From the NCBI RefSeq assembly GCF_018986435.1, contig NZ_JAHMIN010000004.1, positions 47,574 through 111,573 of the forward strand: a DNA stretch of 64,000 nucleotides. Direction: 5' to 3'. Within the stretch, counting starts at the first letter, position 1. Each line of letters begins with the position of its first letter. The DNA comes from Hahella sp. HN01. GTDB lineage: Bacteria > Pseudomonadota > Gammaproteobacteria > Pseudomonadales > Oleiphilaceae. The position numbers and the translations under genes are program-made. The notes below the pieces were generated by a model. It searched no databases and had not been told where the DNA came from. It saw only the letters and a program-made list of their open reading frames with translations. This document shows, piece after piece, positions 55,274 through 64,000 of this stretch.

Positions 55274-56071
55274 ATGTTGATAGATTCCCATTGTCATTTG
55301 GATCGCATTGATCTGTCCCAGGCCGACGGCGATTTGACCGTCGCTTTGAACCAGGCGCGAGCGCGTGGTGTATCCGGTTTCCTCTGTGTTGATATCGACC
55401 TGGATAACTTCAATGACGTCTACCGTATCGCCCAAGCTTACGACGATATCTGGTGCTCTGCGGGCGTTCACCCATTAGCCAAAATGAACGCAGTGGATTT
55501 GAGCACTGATCACCTTACGCAGCTGGCGATGTCCGGCGATAAGGTGGTAGCTGTTGGCGAGTGTGGGCTGGATTACTACTACGATCAGGACAGCAAAGCC
55601 AACCAACAGGAAATGTTTGAAAAGCAATTGAGTGTGGCGTGCGATATCGGCAAGCCGGTCATCGTGCATACTCGGGAGGCGCGGGAAGATACGCTTCACC
55701 TGTTGAGAAAATACTCAGCTAAAGGACTGCAGGGGGTTTTGCACTGCTTCACCGAAAGTTGGGATATGGCGAGAGCCGCGTTAGATCTGGATTTCTATAT
55801 TTCGTTTTCCGGCATTATCACCTTCCGCAATGCGGAAGAGCTGCGAGAGGTGGTCAAGCAGACGCCGATAGAGCGCTTGCTGGTGGAAACCGACTCTCCT
55901 TATCTGGCGCCTGTTCCTTATCGAGGCAAAAGCAACCAGCCCCAGTGGGTGGTGGAAGTCGCTCAATGTGTGGCGGATTTGAAGGGATTGTCTTTGGATA
56001 AGACGGCGCAAGCGACCACCGACAACTTTCATCGCTTATTCAAAACGCGACAAAGCGCTGAGGGTAGCTGA
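55274..56071 (+). CDS. tatD: TatD-family metal-dependent hydrolase
   Basis: A 265-residue TIM-barrel hydrolase of the TatD DNase family. SHCHLDRID gives the first metal-binding HxH, GECGLDYYYD the bridging Glu, HTREA and HCF the next His residues, and VETDSPYL the last Asp. It follows pilZ in the usual order. Activity on DNA or RNA ends is known for relatives. The close paralogue YcfH is an equally good name. Confidence 0.93.
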   Translation: MLIDSHCHLDRIDLSQADGDLTVALNQARARGVSGFLCVDIDLDNFNDVYRIAQAYDDIWCSAGVHPLAKMNAVDLSTDHLTQLAMSGDKVVAVGECGLDYYYDQDSKANQQEMFEKQLSVACDIGKPVIVHTREAREDTLHLLRKYSAKGLQGVLHCFTESWDMARAALDLDFYISFSGIITFRNAEELREVVKQTPIERLLVETDSPYLAPVPYRGKSNQPQWVVEVAQCVADLKGLSLDKTAQATTDNFHRLFKTRQSAEGS

Positions 56072-56079
56072 AGTACGCC

Positions 56080-56925
56080 ATGGATGAACTGACCCTGCAA
56101 CTTCCCCATATTAAACTGGCGGCATTACGTTGGGGGGAAGGGCAGCCGAATAAAATTCTGGCGCTGCATGGGTGGTTGGATAACGCTGCGTCATTTTCCT
56201 TTCTGGCGCCTCGTTTAGCCGCTGCTGGCTACGAGGTCGTCGCTGTGGATCTGCCTGGTCACGGCTACAGCCAGCATCGACCACTCGGGTCCAGCTACCA
56301 TTTGCTGGATTATCTCCATGAGGTGGATCAGGCGCTTATCGCTCTCGGATGGAATCGTCCTATTTTGTTAGGGCATTCATTAGGCGCGGTGATCAGCTCG
56401 TTATATGCGGCGGCGGCCCAGGATCGTATTGCCCGTTTGATACTGATCGAGGCCTTGGGGCCGGTTGCTGCGACTCCCAATGAAGTTCCCGCCAATCTAA
56501 GTAAAGCCTTGGCCAAAACCCGCACCAAATCAGGTCAGAAAAAGGTCTATTATACCATTGAGAAATTAGTGGAAGACCGGCAACGCGGCTTTGGCGGGCT
56601 GTCGGCGGAAGCCTCCCGCATTCTGGTGGAGCGTAACATTCAGCCGGTGAGGGACGGCTGGGTATGGCGTACGGATGCGCGCTTGCGTTGGCCCTCATAC
56701 TTACGTTTCAGTGAAGAGCAGGTGAACGCTTATCTGCGCTCCATTTTGACGCCAACTTTGCTGGTGGCGGGGGATAAGGGGTTTATTTCGCTCGATTCTG
56801 AGAAAAATGCGAGGATTGAGGCCTTGGCGGCGGCGAGAAAAGAAACTCTTCGTGGCGGTCACCACTTGCATATGGATGGAGATGTCGACGGTCTTGCGCA
56901 AATCATCGATGATTTTTTGGGTTGA
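56080..56925 (+). CDS. alpha/beta hydrolase
   Basis: A 281-residue serine hydrolase. LALHGWLDNAASF gives the oxyanion region, LLGHSLGAVIS the nucleophile elbow and RGGHHLHMDGD the catalytic His near the C-terminus. The cytoplasmic location is inferred from the lack of a signal peptide. It starts nine bases after tatD, so the two are probably co-transcribed. The substrate is unknown. Confidence 0.88.
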   Translation: MDELTLQLPHIKLAALRWGEGQPNKILALHGWLDNAASFSFLAPRLAAAGYEVVAVDLPGHGYSQHRPLGSSYHLLDYLHEVDQALIALGWNRPILLGHSLGAVISSLYAAAAQDRIARLILIEALGPVAATPNEVPANLSKALAKTRTKSGQKKVYYTIEKLVEDRQRGFGGLSAEASRILVERNIQPVRDGWVWRTDARLRWPSYLRFSEEQVNAYLRSILTPTLLVAGDKGFISLDSEKNARIEALAAARKETLRGGHHLHMDGDVDGLAQIIDDFLG

Positions 56926-56953
56926 TCCTGGACGCATACGATACGGATAAATA

Positions 56954-57847
56954 ATGAAGAAAAAAGACAGTTTGCGCTTGTTGTGGGTCCTTTGGGCGGC
57001 GTTTAGCCAGATGGCGATCGCGGTCGCAGGAAGTCGCGTGGAGGATTTGTTGCCTCTGTTTCCGCTGGCGGACGTGGTTGGCGATCGTGCGGTGAATGCG
57101 CCAGAGTATCGCTTGGCGACAGGCCCGTTAGCGTCTCTCGGCAGCGTCGCGAGACCAGAAAAAGAGGAGCGGGTTAGCGGTCAACTGACGCAGAAGTCAT
57201 ATGAGATTCCCCAGGTGCATGAACCCAGGGAGGTGATGCAGCATTATCTCAAAGCGCTGCAGCGACTGAATGCGAACATTTTGTATCGCTGCGAAGGCCG
57301 CGATTGTGGGCGCAGCAATGATTGGGCGAACGTGATTTTCAAGCGTTCTTATCTGTATGGACTGGATGATTATCAGCAGTACCTTGCCGCCACCTTTCAG
57401 GCGCAGGACGCAGCTTATGCGGTGGCGATTTATACGGTGCGCCGCGCCAACCAGCGAGTGTTTGCGCATGTGGAGCTGGTTGAGCTGAACAACGCTGAAG
57501 TCGCTATGCAAGCGCGCAAGCGGGAGCAGATCACCATTGACGAAGCTGATCTGGAGCGACCGAGTTCTTTGAATGGCAAGCTGGGCGTCTGGCTGAGCAA
57601 AGTGAGGGCGAATCCTGCAGACTTCCAAATATTTATCGCCTCTTATAGTCACTCATCAAAGCGCACGGACGTTGAAAATTATGAGCACGCCGCCGACCTT
57701 GCTCGCAGGTTTCGCGTGTATTTAACGCAGCAGGCGATTCCCTCCGGCTCAATTCGCCTCATTGTGATAGGGCCTTTTGCGGATGAAGAGGATTTTGCGG
57801 AGAGCGCCAGTTATCTGGAGATACATACGGTTGATGCGGTCCCCTGA
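56954..57847 (+). CDS. DUF4892 family exported protein
   Basis: A 297-residue protein with a signal peptide (about 1-27, ending VAVAG). It resembles DUF4892. Visible features are an early PLFPLADVV, the Cys pair in LYRCEGRDCGRSNDWAN, YGLDDYQQYLAA and AVAIYTVRR. The C-terminal region (FQIFIASYSHSSKRTD onward) looks like a divergent OmpA-like fold, but its key residues are not clear. The periplasmic or outer-membrane role is unknown. Confidence 0.75.
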   Translation: MKKKDSLRLLWVLWAAFSQMAIAVAGSRVEDLLPLFPLADVVGDRAVNAPEYRLATGPLASLGSVARPEKEERVSGQLTQKSYEIPQVHEPREVMQHYLKALQRLNANILYRCEGRDCGRSNDWANVIFKRSYLYGLDDYQQYLAATFQAQDAAYAVAIYTVRRANQRVFAHVELVELNNAEVAMQARKREQITIDEADLERPSSLNGKLGVWLSKVRANPADFQIFIASYSHSSKRTDVENYEHAADLARRFRVYLTQQAIPSGSIRLIVIGPFADEEDFAESASYLEIHTVDAVP

Positions 57848-57881
57848 GCGCATAACCAAGACTTGGAGCGAATGATCGGCT

Positions 57882-58928
57882 ATGGCGGCGAAAACAGTTG
57901 CGTTGGTGTTGGGTAGCGGTGGCGCGCGCGGATATGCGCATGTTGGCGTGATTGAGGTACTGCTGGAACGCGGCTATAACATTGTTGCGCTCTCCGGGTG
58001 CTCAATGGGGGCGTTGGTTGGCGGCATCTATGCGGCGGGCAAGCTGAGAGAGTTCAAAGACTGGGCTACCGGGCTGGATCAGTTTGACGTACTGCGCCTG
58101 CTGGATATTTCCCTGTCTTCCCCTGGCGCCATTCGGGGAGAGAAAGTCTTTTCCGTGGTGCGGGAGTTGATTGGCGACATTCGTATAGAAGATTTGCCCA
58201 TCGCTTACACTGCCGTAGCTACAGATCTGCTGCATCAAAAAGAGGTGTGGTTTCAGGAAGGGCCGCTGCATCAGGCAATAAGGGCTTCAGTCGCTATTCC
58301 CAGCCTGCTGACTCCTGAAATCATTAAGGATCGCGTCCTGGTAGACGGTGGTCTTTTGAACCCCTTGCCGATCATTCCCACCATCTCCGCTCACGCTGAC
58401 TATATTATTGCGGTCAATCTCAGTTATTACGATTATCAGGCTGAGAAAAAACTCTATGAAAAAACGGAGATCAAGCAGGATCGCCGATTTGAGGAATGGG
58501 TTGCGGGCGTGTGGGAAAAAGCCTCGCAGTTCTTTGATCGGGAAGAAGAGGCGCTTTCCGGTGCTGCAGCTTCACCCCCTGGCGCGCCAGCGATAGGCGA
58601 GCCGACGCCGAACAGCGCTGGCGGCGCGGAGGCGGTGAGTACTGAAGATGAAGCGTCGACGGATGACGCTATGGAGACCCGGCTCAGTCTGGGCAAGTTC
58701 GACATTATGAACTTGTCTTTCGAGGCGATGCAGAGTTCGTTGACGCAATACAAACTGGCGGGGTATCCGCCGGATATTCTGATCAATATTCCCAAGGGCG
58801 TATGTCGTACCTTTGAGTACCATAAAGCTCCGGAATTAATTCAACTTGGCCGGGAAATCGCCGAGCGCACCCTGGACAAACTCGCCAAAGAAGGCAAGTT
58901 AGAGGGGAATGGTGTTGAATCCGGTTAG
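57882..58928 (+). CDS. patatin-like phospholipase (RssA type)
   Basis: A 348-residue patatin-family esterase. The oxyanion GSGGARG is at about residues 11-17, the nucleophile elbow GCSMG follows, and the DGG (VDGGLLNPLP) supplies the catalytic Asp. It is longer than RssA (about 300) because of a low-complexity insertion (about 225-268, Ala/Pro/Glu/Ser-rich) near the C-terminus. The lipid substrate is not known. Confidence 0.9.
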   Translation: MAAKTVALVLGSGGARGYAHVGVIEVLLERGYNIVALSGCSMGALVGGIYAAGKLREFKDWATGLDQFDVLRLLDISLSSPGAIRGEKVFSVVRELIGDIRIEDLPIAYTAVATDLLHQKEVWFQEGPLHQAIRASVAIPSLLTPEIIKDRVLVDGGLLNPLPIIPTISAHADYIIAVNLSYYDYQAEKKLYEKTEIKQDRRFEEWVAGVWEKASQFFDREEEALSGAAASPPGAPAIGEPTPNSAGGAEAVSTEDEASTDDAMETRLSLGKFDIMNLSFEAMQSSLTQYKLAGYPPDILINIPKGVCRTFEYHKAPELIQLGREIAERTLDKLAKEGKLEGNGVESG

Positions 58929-58981
58929 GCGCGGCCGCCAAGCGTCGCTATAATAGGGCTCCATTTTTTCTGAGGTGTGCT

Positions 58982-59887
58982 GTGTTCGAACCAGAGTCTT
59001 TCCTGCAGTTGCAGACAATTCGTGATTTTATTCGTTATGCCTGGTCCCGTTTTAATCAGGAAGAACTGTTTTTTGGCCATGGCACGGACAACGCCTGGGA
59101 CGAGGCGGTGCACCTGGTGTTAGGTTCGTTGCACCTTCCCTGGGACGTGGACGCGAGCATGCTGGACGCTCGTCTTGTGGATCACGAAAAGCTGGCCTTG
59201 GCCGAGGCCATCGGCAAGCGCGTGCTGCAGCGTATTCCCACGCCATATATTCTGGGCGAAGCCTGGTTCATGGGATTACCGTTTCATATCACTCAGGACG
59301 TCCTGATTCCTCGCTCTCCCATTGCGGAGCTGCTGGAAAATGATCTGCAACCCTGGCTTGAACAGCCTCCACTACGTATTCTGGATTTGTGCTGCGGCAG
59401 CGGCTGTATTGGCATCGCGGCGGCGCACGTATTCCCTGAAGCGGAAGTCGTACTGGCGGACATCTCCCCGCTGGCTTTAGAAGTGGCGCGTAAAAATGTG
59501 GCCCGGCATCACCTGGGGGATCGCTGTAAAGTAGTGGAGTCAGACATGTTCGACGCGCTGCATGGCGAATTTGATGTGATCCTCACCAACCCCCCATATG
59601 TCGACAAGCCGGATATGGACAGCCTGCCGCCGGAATATCTGCATGAGCCCGAGCTGGGGCTGGCTTCCGGGGCGGATGGTCTTGACGCTGCGCGGATTAT
59701 TCTCGCTCGCGCCGCAGACTTCCTAAGCGATGGCGGGTTCATGGTGTGTGAAGTCGGCAACAGTATGGAAGCGCTGCAGAACTCCTATCCGGAGATCATG
59801 TTCATCTTCCCTGAATTCGAGAATGGCGGAGACGGCGTTTTCGTCATGACTAAAGACGATTTGCTCGGCTGTCGCGAACTGCTATAG
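58982..59887 (+). CDS. prmB: 50S ribosomal protein L3 glutamine methyltransferase
   Basis: A 301-residue N5-glutamine methyltransferase. The SAM site is LDLCCGSGCIGIAAA and the substrate-binding NPPY lies near residue 203. The N-terminal helical domain has the PrmB pattern, and the position directly before aroC is the usual one for prmB. GTG is the start. It acts on ribosomal protein L3 in the cytoplasm. Confidence 0.95.
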   Translation: MFEPESFLQLQTIRDFIRYAWSRFNQEELFFGHGTDNAWDEAVHLVLGSLHLPWDVDASMLDARLVDHEKLALAEAIGKRVLQRIPTPYILGEAWFMGLPFHITQDVLIPRSPIAELLENDLQPWLEQPPLRILDLCCGSGCIGIAAAHVFPEAEVVLADISPLALEVARKNVARHHLGDRCKVVESDMFDALHGEFDVILTNPPYVDKPDMDSLPPEYLHEPELGLASGADGLDAARIILARAADFLSDGGFMVCEVGNSMEALQNSYPEIMFIFPEFENGGDGVFVMTKDDLLGCRELL

Positions 59888-59935
59888 GCGATGGCCGTCG
59901 ATTAAGTTTCAAATTGCAAAAAGTGATATACCCCT

Positions 59936-61051
59936 ATGTCTGGAAATACATTTGGCAAGTTATTCACGGTCACGACCTTCGGCGAAAGTCACGGCCTGGC
60001 GCTGGGCTGCATCGTTGATGGTTGCCCTCCAGGATTGCCGCTGACGGAAGAAGATCTGCAGGTTGACCTGGATCGCCGCAAGCCGGGAACCTCCCGCCAC
60101 ACGACGCAGCGCAGAGAGCCTGATCAGGTGCGCATTCTGTCGGGCGTATTTGAGGGAAAAACCACCGGTACGCCGATTGGTCTGTTAATCGAAAATACCG
60201 ACCAGAAATCCAAAGACTATTCCAACATCAAAGACCAGTTCCGTCCGGCGCATGCGGATTACGCCTACTGGCACAAGTATGGCGTGCGCGACTATCGCGG
60301 CGGCGGTCGCAGCTCCGCTCGCGAGACCGCCATGCGGGTGGCCGCCGGGGCGATCGCCAAGAAGTTCTTGCAGACTGTCTATGGCGTTCGCATTCGCGGA
60401 TATCTGTCTCAGCTGGGACCGATCAAAGTCGAGAAAGTGGACTGGTCTATCGTTAACGACAACCCTTTCTTTTGTCCGGATGCGGATAAGATTCCGGAAA
60501 TGGAAAAGTACATGGACGCCTTGCGCAAAGAAGGCGACTCCATCGGCGCTAAAATCACCGTGGTCGCCGAAGGCGTTCCTCCCGGTTTGGGAGAGCCGAT
60601 TTTTGATCGTCTGGATGCAGATCTGGCGCATGCTCTGATGAGTATCAATGCGGTTAAGGGCGTCGAGATAGGGGCCGGGTTTGACGTGGTCGAGCAGAAA
60701 GGCACTGAGCATCGCGACGAGATGACGCCGGAAGGCTTCCTGAGCAACAACGCAGGCGGCGTGTTAGGCGGCATCTCCAGCGGCCAGGACGTAATCGCTC
60801 ACATGGCGCTCAAGCCGACCTCCAGTCTGCGTCTGCCGGGCCAGTCCATCGATGTGAATGGCGATCCTGTAGAGGTGATCACCACCGGGCGTCACGATCC
60901 CTGTGTGGGTATTCGCGCCACGCCGATTGCGGAAGCCATGATGGCTATGGTGTTGATGGATCACTTGCTGCGTCATCGCGGACAGAACGCGGACGTTAAA
61001 GTGGACACGCCTGATATCGCCGCCATTGCGCGGACGAAGGCGCAATACTAA
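59936..61051 (+). CDS. aroC: chorismate synthase
   Basis: A 371-residue FMN-dependent enzyme that converts 5-enolpyruvylshikimate-3-phosphate to chorismate, the last step of the shikimate pathway. [32 protein letters not shown] and [12 protein letters not shown] are the family signatures. It lies 48 bases after prmB, as in many relatives. Length is normal. Confidence 0.97.
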   Translation: MSGNTFGKLFTVTTFGESHGLALGCIVDGCPPGLPLTEEDLQVDLDRRKPGTSRHTTQRREPDQVRILSGVFEGKTTGTPIGLLIENTDQKSKDYSNIKDQFRPAHADYAYWHKYGVRDYRGGGRSSARETAMRVAAGAIAKKFLQTVYGVRIRGYLSQLGPIKVEKVDWSIVNDNPFFCPDADKIPEMEKYMDALRKEGDSIGAKITVVAEGVPPGLGEPIFDRLDADLAHALMSINAVKGVEIGAGFDVVEQKGTEHRDEMTPEGFLSNNAGGVLGGISSGQDVIAHMALKPTSSLRLPGQSIDVNGDPVEVITTGRHDPCVGIRATPIAEAMMAMVLMDHLLRHRGQNADVKVDTPDIAAIARTKAQY

Positions 61052-61286
61052 GCGACGCGTTGTCGTCGATATCCAGATACAGGCAAGGCGTATGAGACAA
61101 TTTTTCCTGCAGGGAAGTCAGGAGCCGCTAACGCCTCAGCGCTCAATTGCTCCCGGAATGTCGGGGCCTGTGCGCCCCGGTCAGCCTTGATGAAAGGATG
61201 ACGCCTAAGGTTGAAAGTATTGGCGCGGCTTCTCATTGCAGAGGCTGCGTCTTGTCATCAGTTGTAACCTGACAAACGGATATCTC

Positions 61287-62441
61287 GTGACCAGAGAGCC
61301 CATATGGAAGCTCGCGGGCTTCTACTTTTTCTATTTCGCCCTGGTGGGCGGCATCTCGCCTTACTTCCCGGTTTATCTAGAGCATGTCGGCTTCGATGCG
61401 CTGGAGGTCGGGCAGCTCATGTCCATCCTCATGCTGACCCGTATCCTGGCGCCTAACCTGTGGGGCTGGATTGCGGACGCCACCGGCAAACGGCTTTTAA
61501 TGATCCGTATGGGCAGCGCCTGCGCCACCTTCTTTTTCGCTGGGTTGCTGATCATTCAGGGCTTCTGGTGGCATGCGCTGCTGATGACCTTGTTTAGTTG
61601 TTTCTGGAATGCGGTGCTGCCGCAGTTTGAGGTGGTCACGCTGCATAACCTGGGCGACGAGAGGGCGCGTTACAGCTCTGTGCGCCTGTGGGGCTCCATT
61701 GGTTTTGTCGTCTCCGTCACCAGCTTCGGCGCTTTGTTCAACCTGTATTCGGTGGCGTTGTTGCCTTGGCTATTGCTGGCGCTTTTGGTGGGTATTTTCC
61801 TAAGCGCCTGTATTATTCGCGGCGATACCGGCAAGGTGGAGTCAGCGGGGTTTACCGGCTTTCTGGGGCTGTTGAAGAATCGCTCGATTCTGTTGTTTTT
61901 CTTTATCGCCTGCCTTGGGCAGATTTCTTTCGGCCCGTTTTACACCTTCTTCAGTATTTATCTGAAATCGCTGGGCTACGACATGACCATGATCGGTCTG
62001 TTCTGGAGCGTGGGCGTGGTGGCGGAAATACTGTTGTTTTCCGCGATGCACCGCCTGCTGGGCCGCTATTCGCTGTATGTCATCGTGGTCAGCTGCCTGT
62101 TGCTGACGGCGCTACGCTGGTCGGGGGTGGCGTTGCTGGCGGAGCACTGGTGGGTGCTGGTGTTGACTCAGGCCCTGCACGCAGCCAGTTTTGGCGGTTT
62201 GCACGCCGCAGCGATTGAGTTTGTTCATCGCGCTTTCCCTAAAGAATATGCAGGGCAGGGGCAGGCGATGTACAGCGCGGTCAGCTTTGGCGTTGGCGGA
62301 GCGATTGGCGCCAATGTCAGCGGCGCGATTTATGATCCCCTGGGCGCTACCTTTACCTTTCTCGCCGCCGCAGGCGTTTGTCTTCTTTCTGCAATAATTT
62401 TGATACTTAAACGCCGTAATCTTGGTGCGTTATGGGACTGA
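61287..62441 (+). CDS. MFS transporter, HcaT/LacY-like group
   Basis: A 384-residue transporter with twelve predicted helices. The start is set at GTG 61287, which gives the typical short N-terminal tail before the first helix. A longer frame begins 17 codons earlier, without support. Early features are ISPYFPVYLEHVGFDALEVGQLMS and LTRILAPNLWGWIADATGKR, like the MFS_1_like group that includes HcaT. The substrate is not predicted. Confidence 0.83.
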   Translation: MTREPIWKLAGFYFFYFALVGGISPYFPVYLEHVGFDALEVGQLMSILMLTRILAPNLWGWIADATGKRLLMIRMGSACATFFFAGLLIIQGFWWHALLMTLFSCFWNAVLPQFEVVTLHNLGDERARYSSVRLWGSIGFVVSVTSFGALFNLYSVALLPWLLLALLVGIFLSACIIRGDTGKVESAGFTGFLGLLKNRSILLFFFIACLGQISFGPFYTFFSIYLKSLGYDMTMIGLFWSVGVVAEILLFSAMHRLLGRYSLYVIVVSCLLLTALRWSGVALLAEHWWVLVLTQALHAASFGGLHAAAIEFVHRAFPKEYAGQGQAMYSAVSFGVGGAIGANVSGAIYDPLGATFTFLAAAGVCLLSAIILILKRRNLGALWD

Positions 62442-62817
62442 CCTTCCGCTGCGTTGCGCAGCCTGGGCTGGCCTTCCTCTGAAGTGACGCCAAGACCGCC
62501 GCCAGCTGTCTCCGATGCGCTGATGGCTGGCGGATAGTCGTATTGCAGGGGGCGGGAGGATGTTTCTACTATTTTTGTCAGCCTGACGGAATGGCGTTGA
62601 AACGGGCTCGCGATTTGCCGTGAGCTTTGACTTGCATCAACGGCGCTGACAGGTCGCCGCTCTACACTGGGCTAACGGCTGTAAGCAGTCGCCCTGGAAT
62701 AGAGCGCAATTTTTTGCTGTGAAGTTTCAGATATGGCAATAAAATACTTCTGCCCAGCAGGGAGTTTGTTGTCGCCGGGACAGGGTAGTTACGTTCAAAC
62801 CAATCAGGAATATTTGG
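62442..62817. other. 376-base region between the MFS gene and the phasin gene
   Basis: No gene is seen. The right half holds the proposed FNR/Anr-dependent promoter described separately. It would give an untranslated leader of about 140 bases before the phasin start. The left half is GC-rich and shows nothing recognisable. Confidence 0.5.
62627..62640 (+). promoter_or_regulatory. FNR/Anr-type box upstream of the phasin gene
   Basis: TTGAC-TTGC-ATCAA matches the FNR/Anr/Dnr consensus TTGAT-N4-ATCAA at nine of ten specified positions. A TACACT -10-like hexamer lies at 62663-62668. This puts the box centre about 41.5 bases before the expected transcription start near 62675, the class II activator position. 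It would make the phasin gene respond to low oxygen or nitric oxide. Confidence 0.7.
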
Positions 62818-63189
62818 GTGATTACTATGCAATCATACTTCGGGAACTTTGCTGACCAAGCAAAACACATGTATGAACCGGTTGGGAAAATCGGCTCTCT
62901 GGTTGTGTCCAACCTGGAAAGAGTAGCTGAGTTCCAGATGGATGCGGCCAAGTCCTACGCAGACTTGACCATGAAACAATGGAAGGATATCGCAGACATC
63001 AAGGATGTGGAGTCTCTGAAAAACTTCGCCGCAGGCCAGGCGGAGCTCGCCAGCGAAATCAGCAAGAAGTGGGTTGAAGACATGAAAGTGCTGGGCGACA
63101 TGGGCATTGAGTTCAAAGATGAAGTTGAGAAAATTCTCGCCACCTCACGCAACGGCGCTGATAAACCAGCCGGTAATACCGGCGCCTGA
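62818..63189 (+). CDS. phaP: phasin (PHA granule-associated protein)
   Basis: A 123-residue helical protein of the phasin family, which coats polyhydroxyalkanoate granules. YFGNFADQAKHMYEPVGKIG, VSNLERVAEFQMDAAKSYADLTMKQWKDIADIKD and the heptad-like rest fit the family. GTG 62818 lies seven bases after AGGAA and is preferred. ATG 62827 would remove three residues. It precedes phaC and has its own terminator and a candidate FNR-type promoter. Confidence 0.88.
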   Translation: MITMQSYFGNFADQAKHMYEPVGKIGSLVVSNLERVAEFQMDAAKSYADLTMKQWKDIADIKDVESLKNFAAGQAELASEISKKWVEDMKVLGDMGIEFKDEVEKILATSRNGADKPAGNTGA

Positions 63190-63214
63190 CAGCGAATCAT
63201 AGACTTTCCAAGAT

Positions 63215-63240
63215 AAACGCCTGTCCCGCAGGCGTTTTTT
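63215..63240 (+). terminator. terminator after the phasin gene
   Basis: A nine-base stem AAACGCCTG/CAGGCGTTT with a five-base loop is followed by a T-run. It separates the phasin transcript from phaC. Confidence 0.9.
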
Positions 63241-63324
63241 CATGAGTCTGGCCGGTTCCGCGCCCGGAGTAGTTGGATTCCGGCCGACTCCTTAAGTCAT
63301 TTTGGCCAGGGGGAAATGGAAATA

Positions 63325-64000
63325 ATGAGCGACGACAAGGGAAGCGTGGCCGGTAGAGCGCTGCGCAGGGTTTTTCACGCGGTTAATACTTCCTCGGAAA
63401 ATTACAGAAACTCTCTGCAGGATTTTTTAAATAAGAACTGGGACGTCAATGACGCCCAAGTGTCGGCTCTGATGGATATGCTCGGCTCCTACAGGGACAT
63501 CGCCGAGCAACTGGCGCTGCATCCGGTGCGTCTCGCCGGCAAGGAATTTGAACTGGCGAAAGGGCATGTGTCCCTGCTGGGCGGCAGCCTGAAACGTCTT
63601 CTTGGCAAAAAGCCGGACCCGATCGCCATGCCGGAAGATGGCGACCGCCGTTTTAGCGATCCAGAGTGGAACGATAACGTTCTTTTCGATTACCTCAAAC
63701 AAGCCTATTTGTTGAACTCCAAGGCGGTGTTGGATCTGGTGGATACGCTGGAGGATTCCGGCAATCACACACACGATCAATTCATGTTCTACACCCGGCA
63801 GCTGGTCAATGCGCTGGCGCCGACCAACTTCTTCCTCACCAATCCCGAAGTGCTGCGGAAGACGCTATCCAGCGGCGGCGGTAATTTATTGGAAGGCATG
63901 AAGAACTTTTGGGAGGACTACAAGAAGAATCCCAATCTGCTCAATATCTCCATGACTGACTTTTCTGCCTTTGAAGTGGGGCGCAACGTCGCCACCACGC
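63325..64000 (+). CDS. phaC: class I poly(R)-hydroxyalkanoate synthase, N-terminal part
   Basis: The gene runs off the right edge, leaving about 225 residues. From ATG 63325 it reads through the PhaC N-terminal domain: DRRFSDPEWNDNVLFDYLKQAYLL, FYTRQLVNALAPTNFFLTNPEVL and GGGNLLEGMKNFWEDYKK are characteristic. An ATG nine bases earlier is in frame but too close to the GGGGG ribosome-binding site. The catalytic Cys is beyond the window. It polymerises (R)-3-hydroxyacyl-CoA and works with the upstream phasin. Confidence 0.93.
   Translation, partial: MSDDKGSVAGRALRRVFHAVNTSSENYRNSLQDFLNKNWDVNDAQVSALMDMLGSYRDIAEQLALHPVRLAGKEFELAKGHVSLLGGSLKRLLGKKPDPIAMPEDGDRRFSDPEWNDNVLFDYLKQAYLLNSKAVLDLVDTLEDSGNHTHDQFMFYTRQLVNALAPTNFFLTNPEVLRKTLSSGGGNLLEGMKNFWEDYKKNPNLLNISMTDFSAFEVGRNVATT

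Noticed and set aside
60185-60712. 175-codon open frame on the minus strand inside aroC
   Set aside because: It is antisense to chorismate synthase motifs and has no start signal.
61162-61179. CGGGGC/GCCCCG hairpin between aroC and the MFS gene
   Set aside because: A six-base stem without a T-run is common in a GC-rich region, so it is not reported as a terminator.
61688-62218. 176-codon open frame in another plus-strand frame inside the MFS gene
   Set aside because: The MFS frame has clear membrane helices. This one is Gly/Arg-rich without family features.

Overview
The window looks like chromosome of a marine gammaproteobacterium on the Pseudomonas/Oceanospirillales side of the class. Supporting signs are an MvaT-type silencer, the pilZ-tatD and prmB-aroC neighbourhoods, a class I PHA synthase preceded by a phasin, and an aguA-aguB agmatine pathway. 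A Hahella-like organism, a genus known for abundant exopolysaccharide, would fit, but this is inference without a database search. No tRNA, rRNA, CRISPR array or recognisable insertion sequence was found.

Left flank, about 1-17.5 kb, is housekeeping: end of aat, trxB, an isolated MoxR-type ATPase, the aguA-aguB operon, a PilZ protein with an interrupted domain, a two-gene Lol lipoprotein exporter with one permease, transaldolase, dusA, small membrane proteins, a Cache-HAMP-PAS-GGDEF diguanylate cyclase, a DUF1993 protein, a stand-alone ClpP-like protease, a secreted protein, a ComEA-like protein and mvaT.

The centre, about 17.7-53.7 kb, is one large same-strand surface-polysaccharide locus. 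Export and assembly genes come first: Wzi-like, a giant SLBB Wza-like protein, and Wzz. An AT-rich core follows with Wzx, Wzy, five glycosyltransferases, three methyltransferases, a NodU-type carbamoyltransferase and three AsnB-type amidotransferases. Next come a WecA-like initiating transferase and a wbpV-wbpL-wbpM-like cassette interrupted by a ketoacyl-ACP synthase III gene. The locus closes with the dTDP-rhamnose set rfbBACD, a GT2 glycosyltransferase and manC, then a strong terminator. The model is a Wzx/Wzy-dependent pathway. Repeat units are started on undecaprenyl phosphate by a WecA- or WbpL-type enzyme and extended with rhamnose, a GDP-mannose-derived sugar and others. They are decorated by amidation, carbamoylation and methylation, flipped, polymerised, length-controlled, exported, and anchored by Wzi. 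No uronic-acid dehydrogenase, tyrosine kinase (Wzc) or sugar acyltransferase is recognised in the locus.

Right flank, about 53.7-64 kb, is again housekeeping: a znuA-like gene with a convincing Zur box, pilZ, tatD, an alpha/beta hydrolase, a DUF4892 protein, a patatin-like esterase, prmB, aroC, an MFS transporter, a phasin whose upstream region holds a well-placed FNR/Anr-type box, and the start of phaC, which runs off the window.
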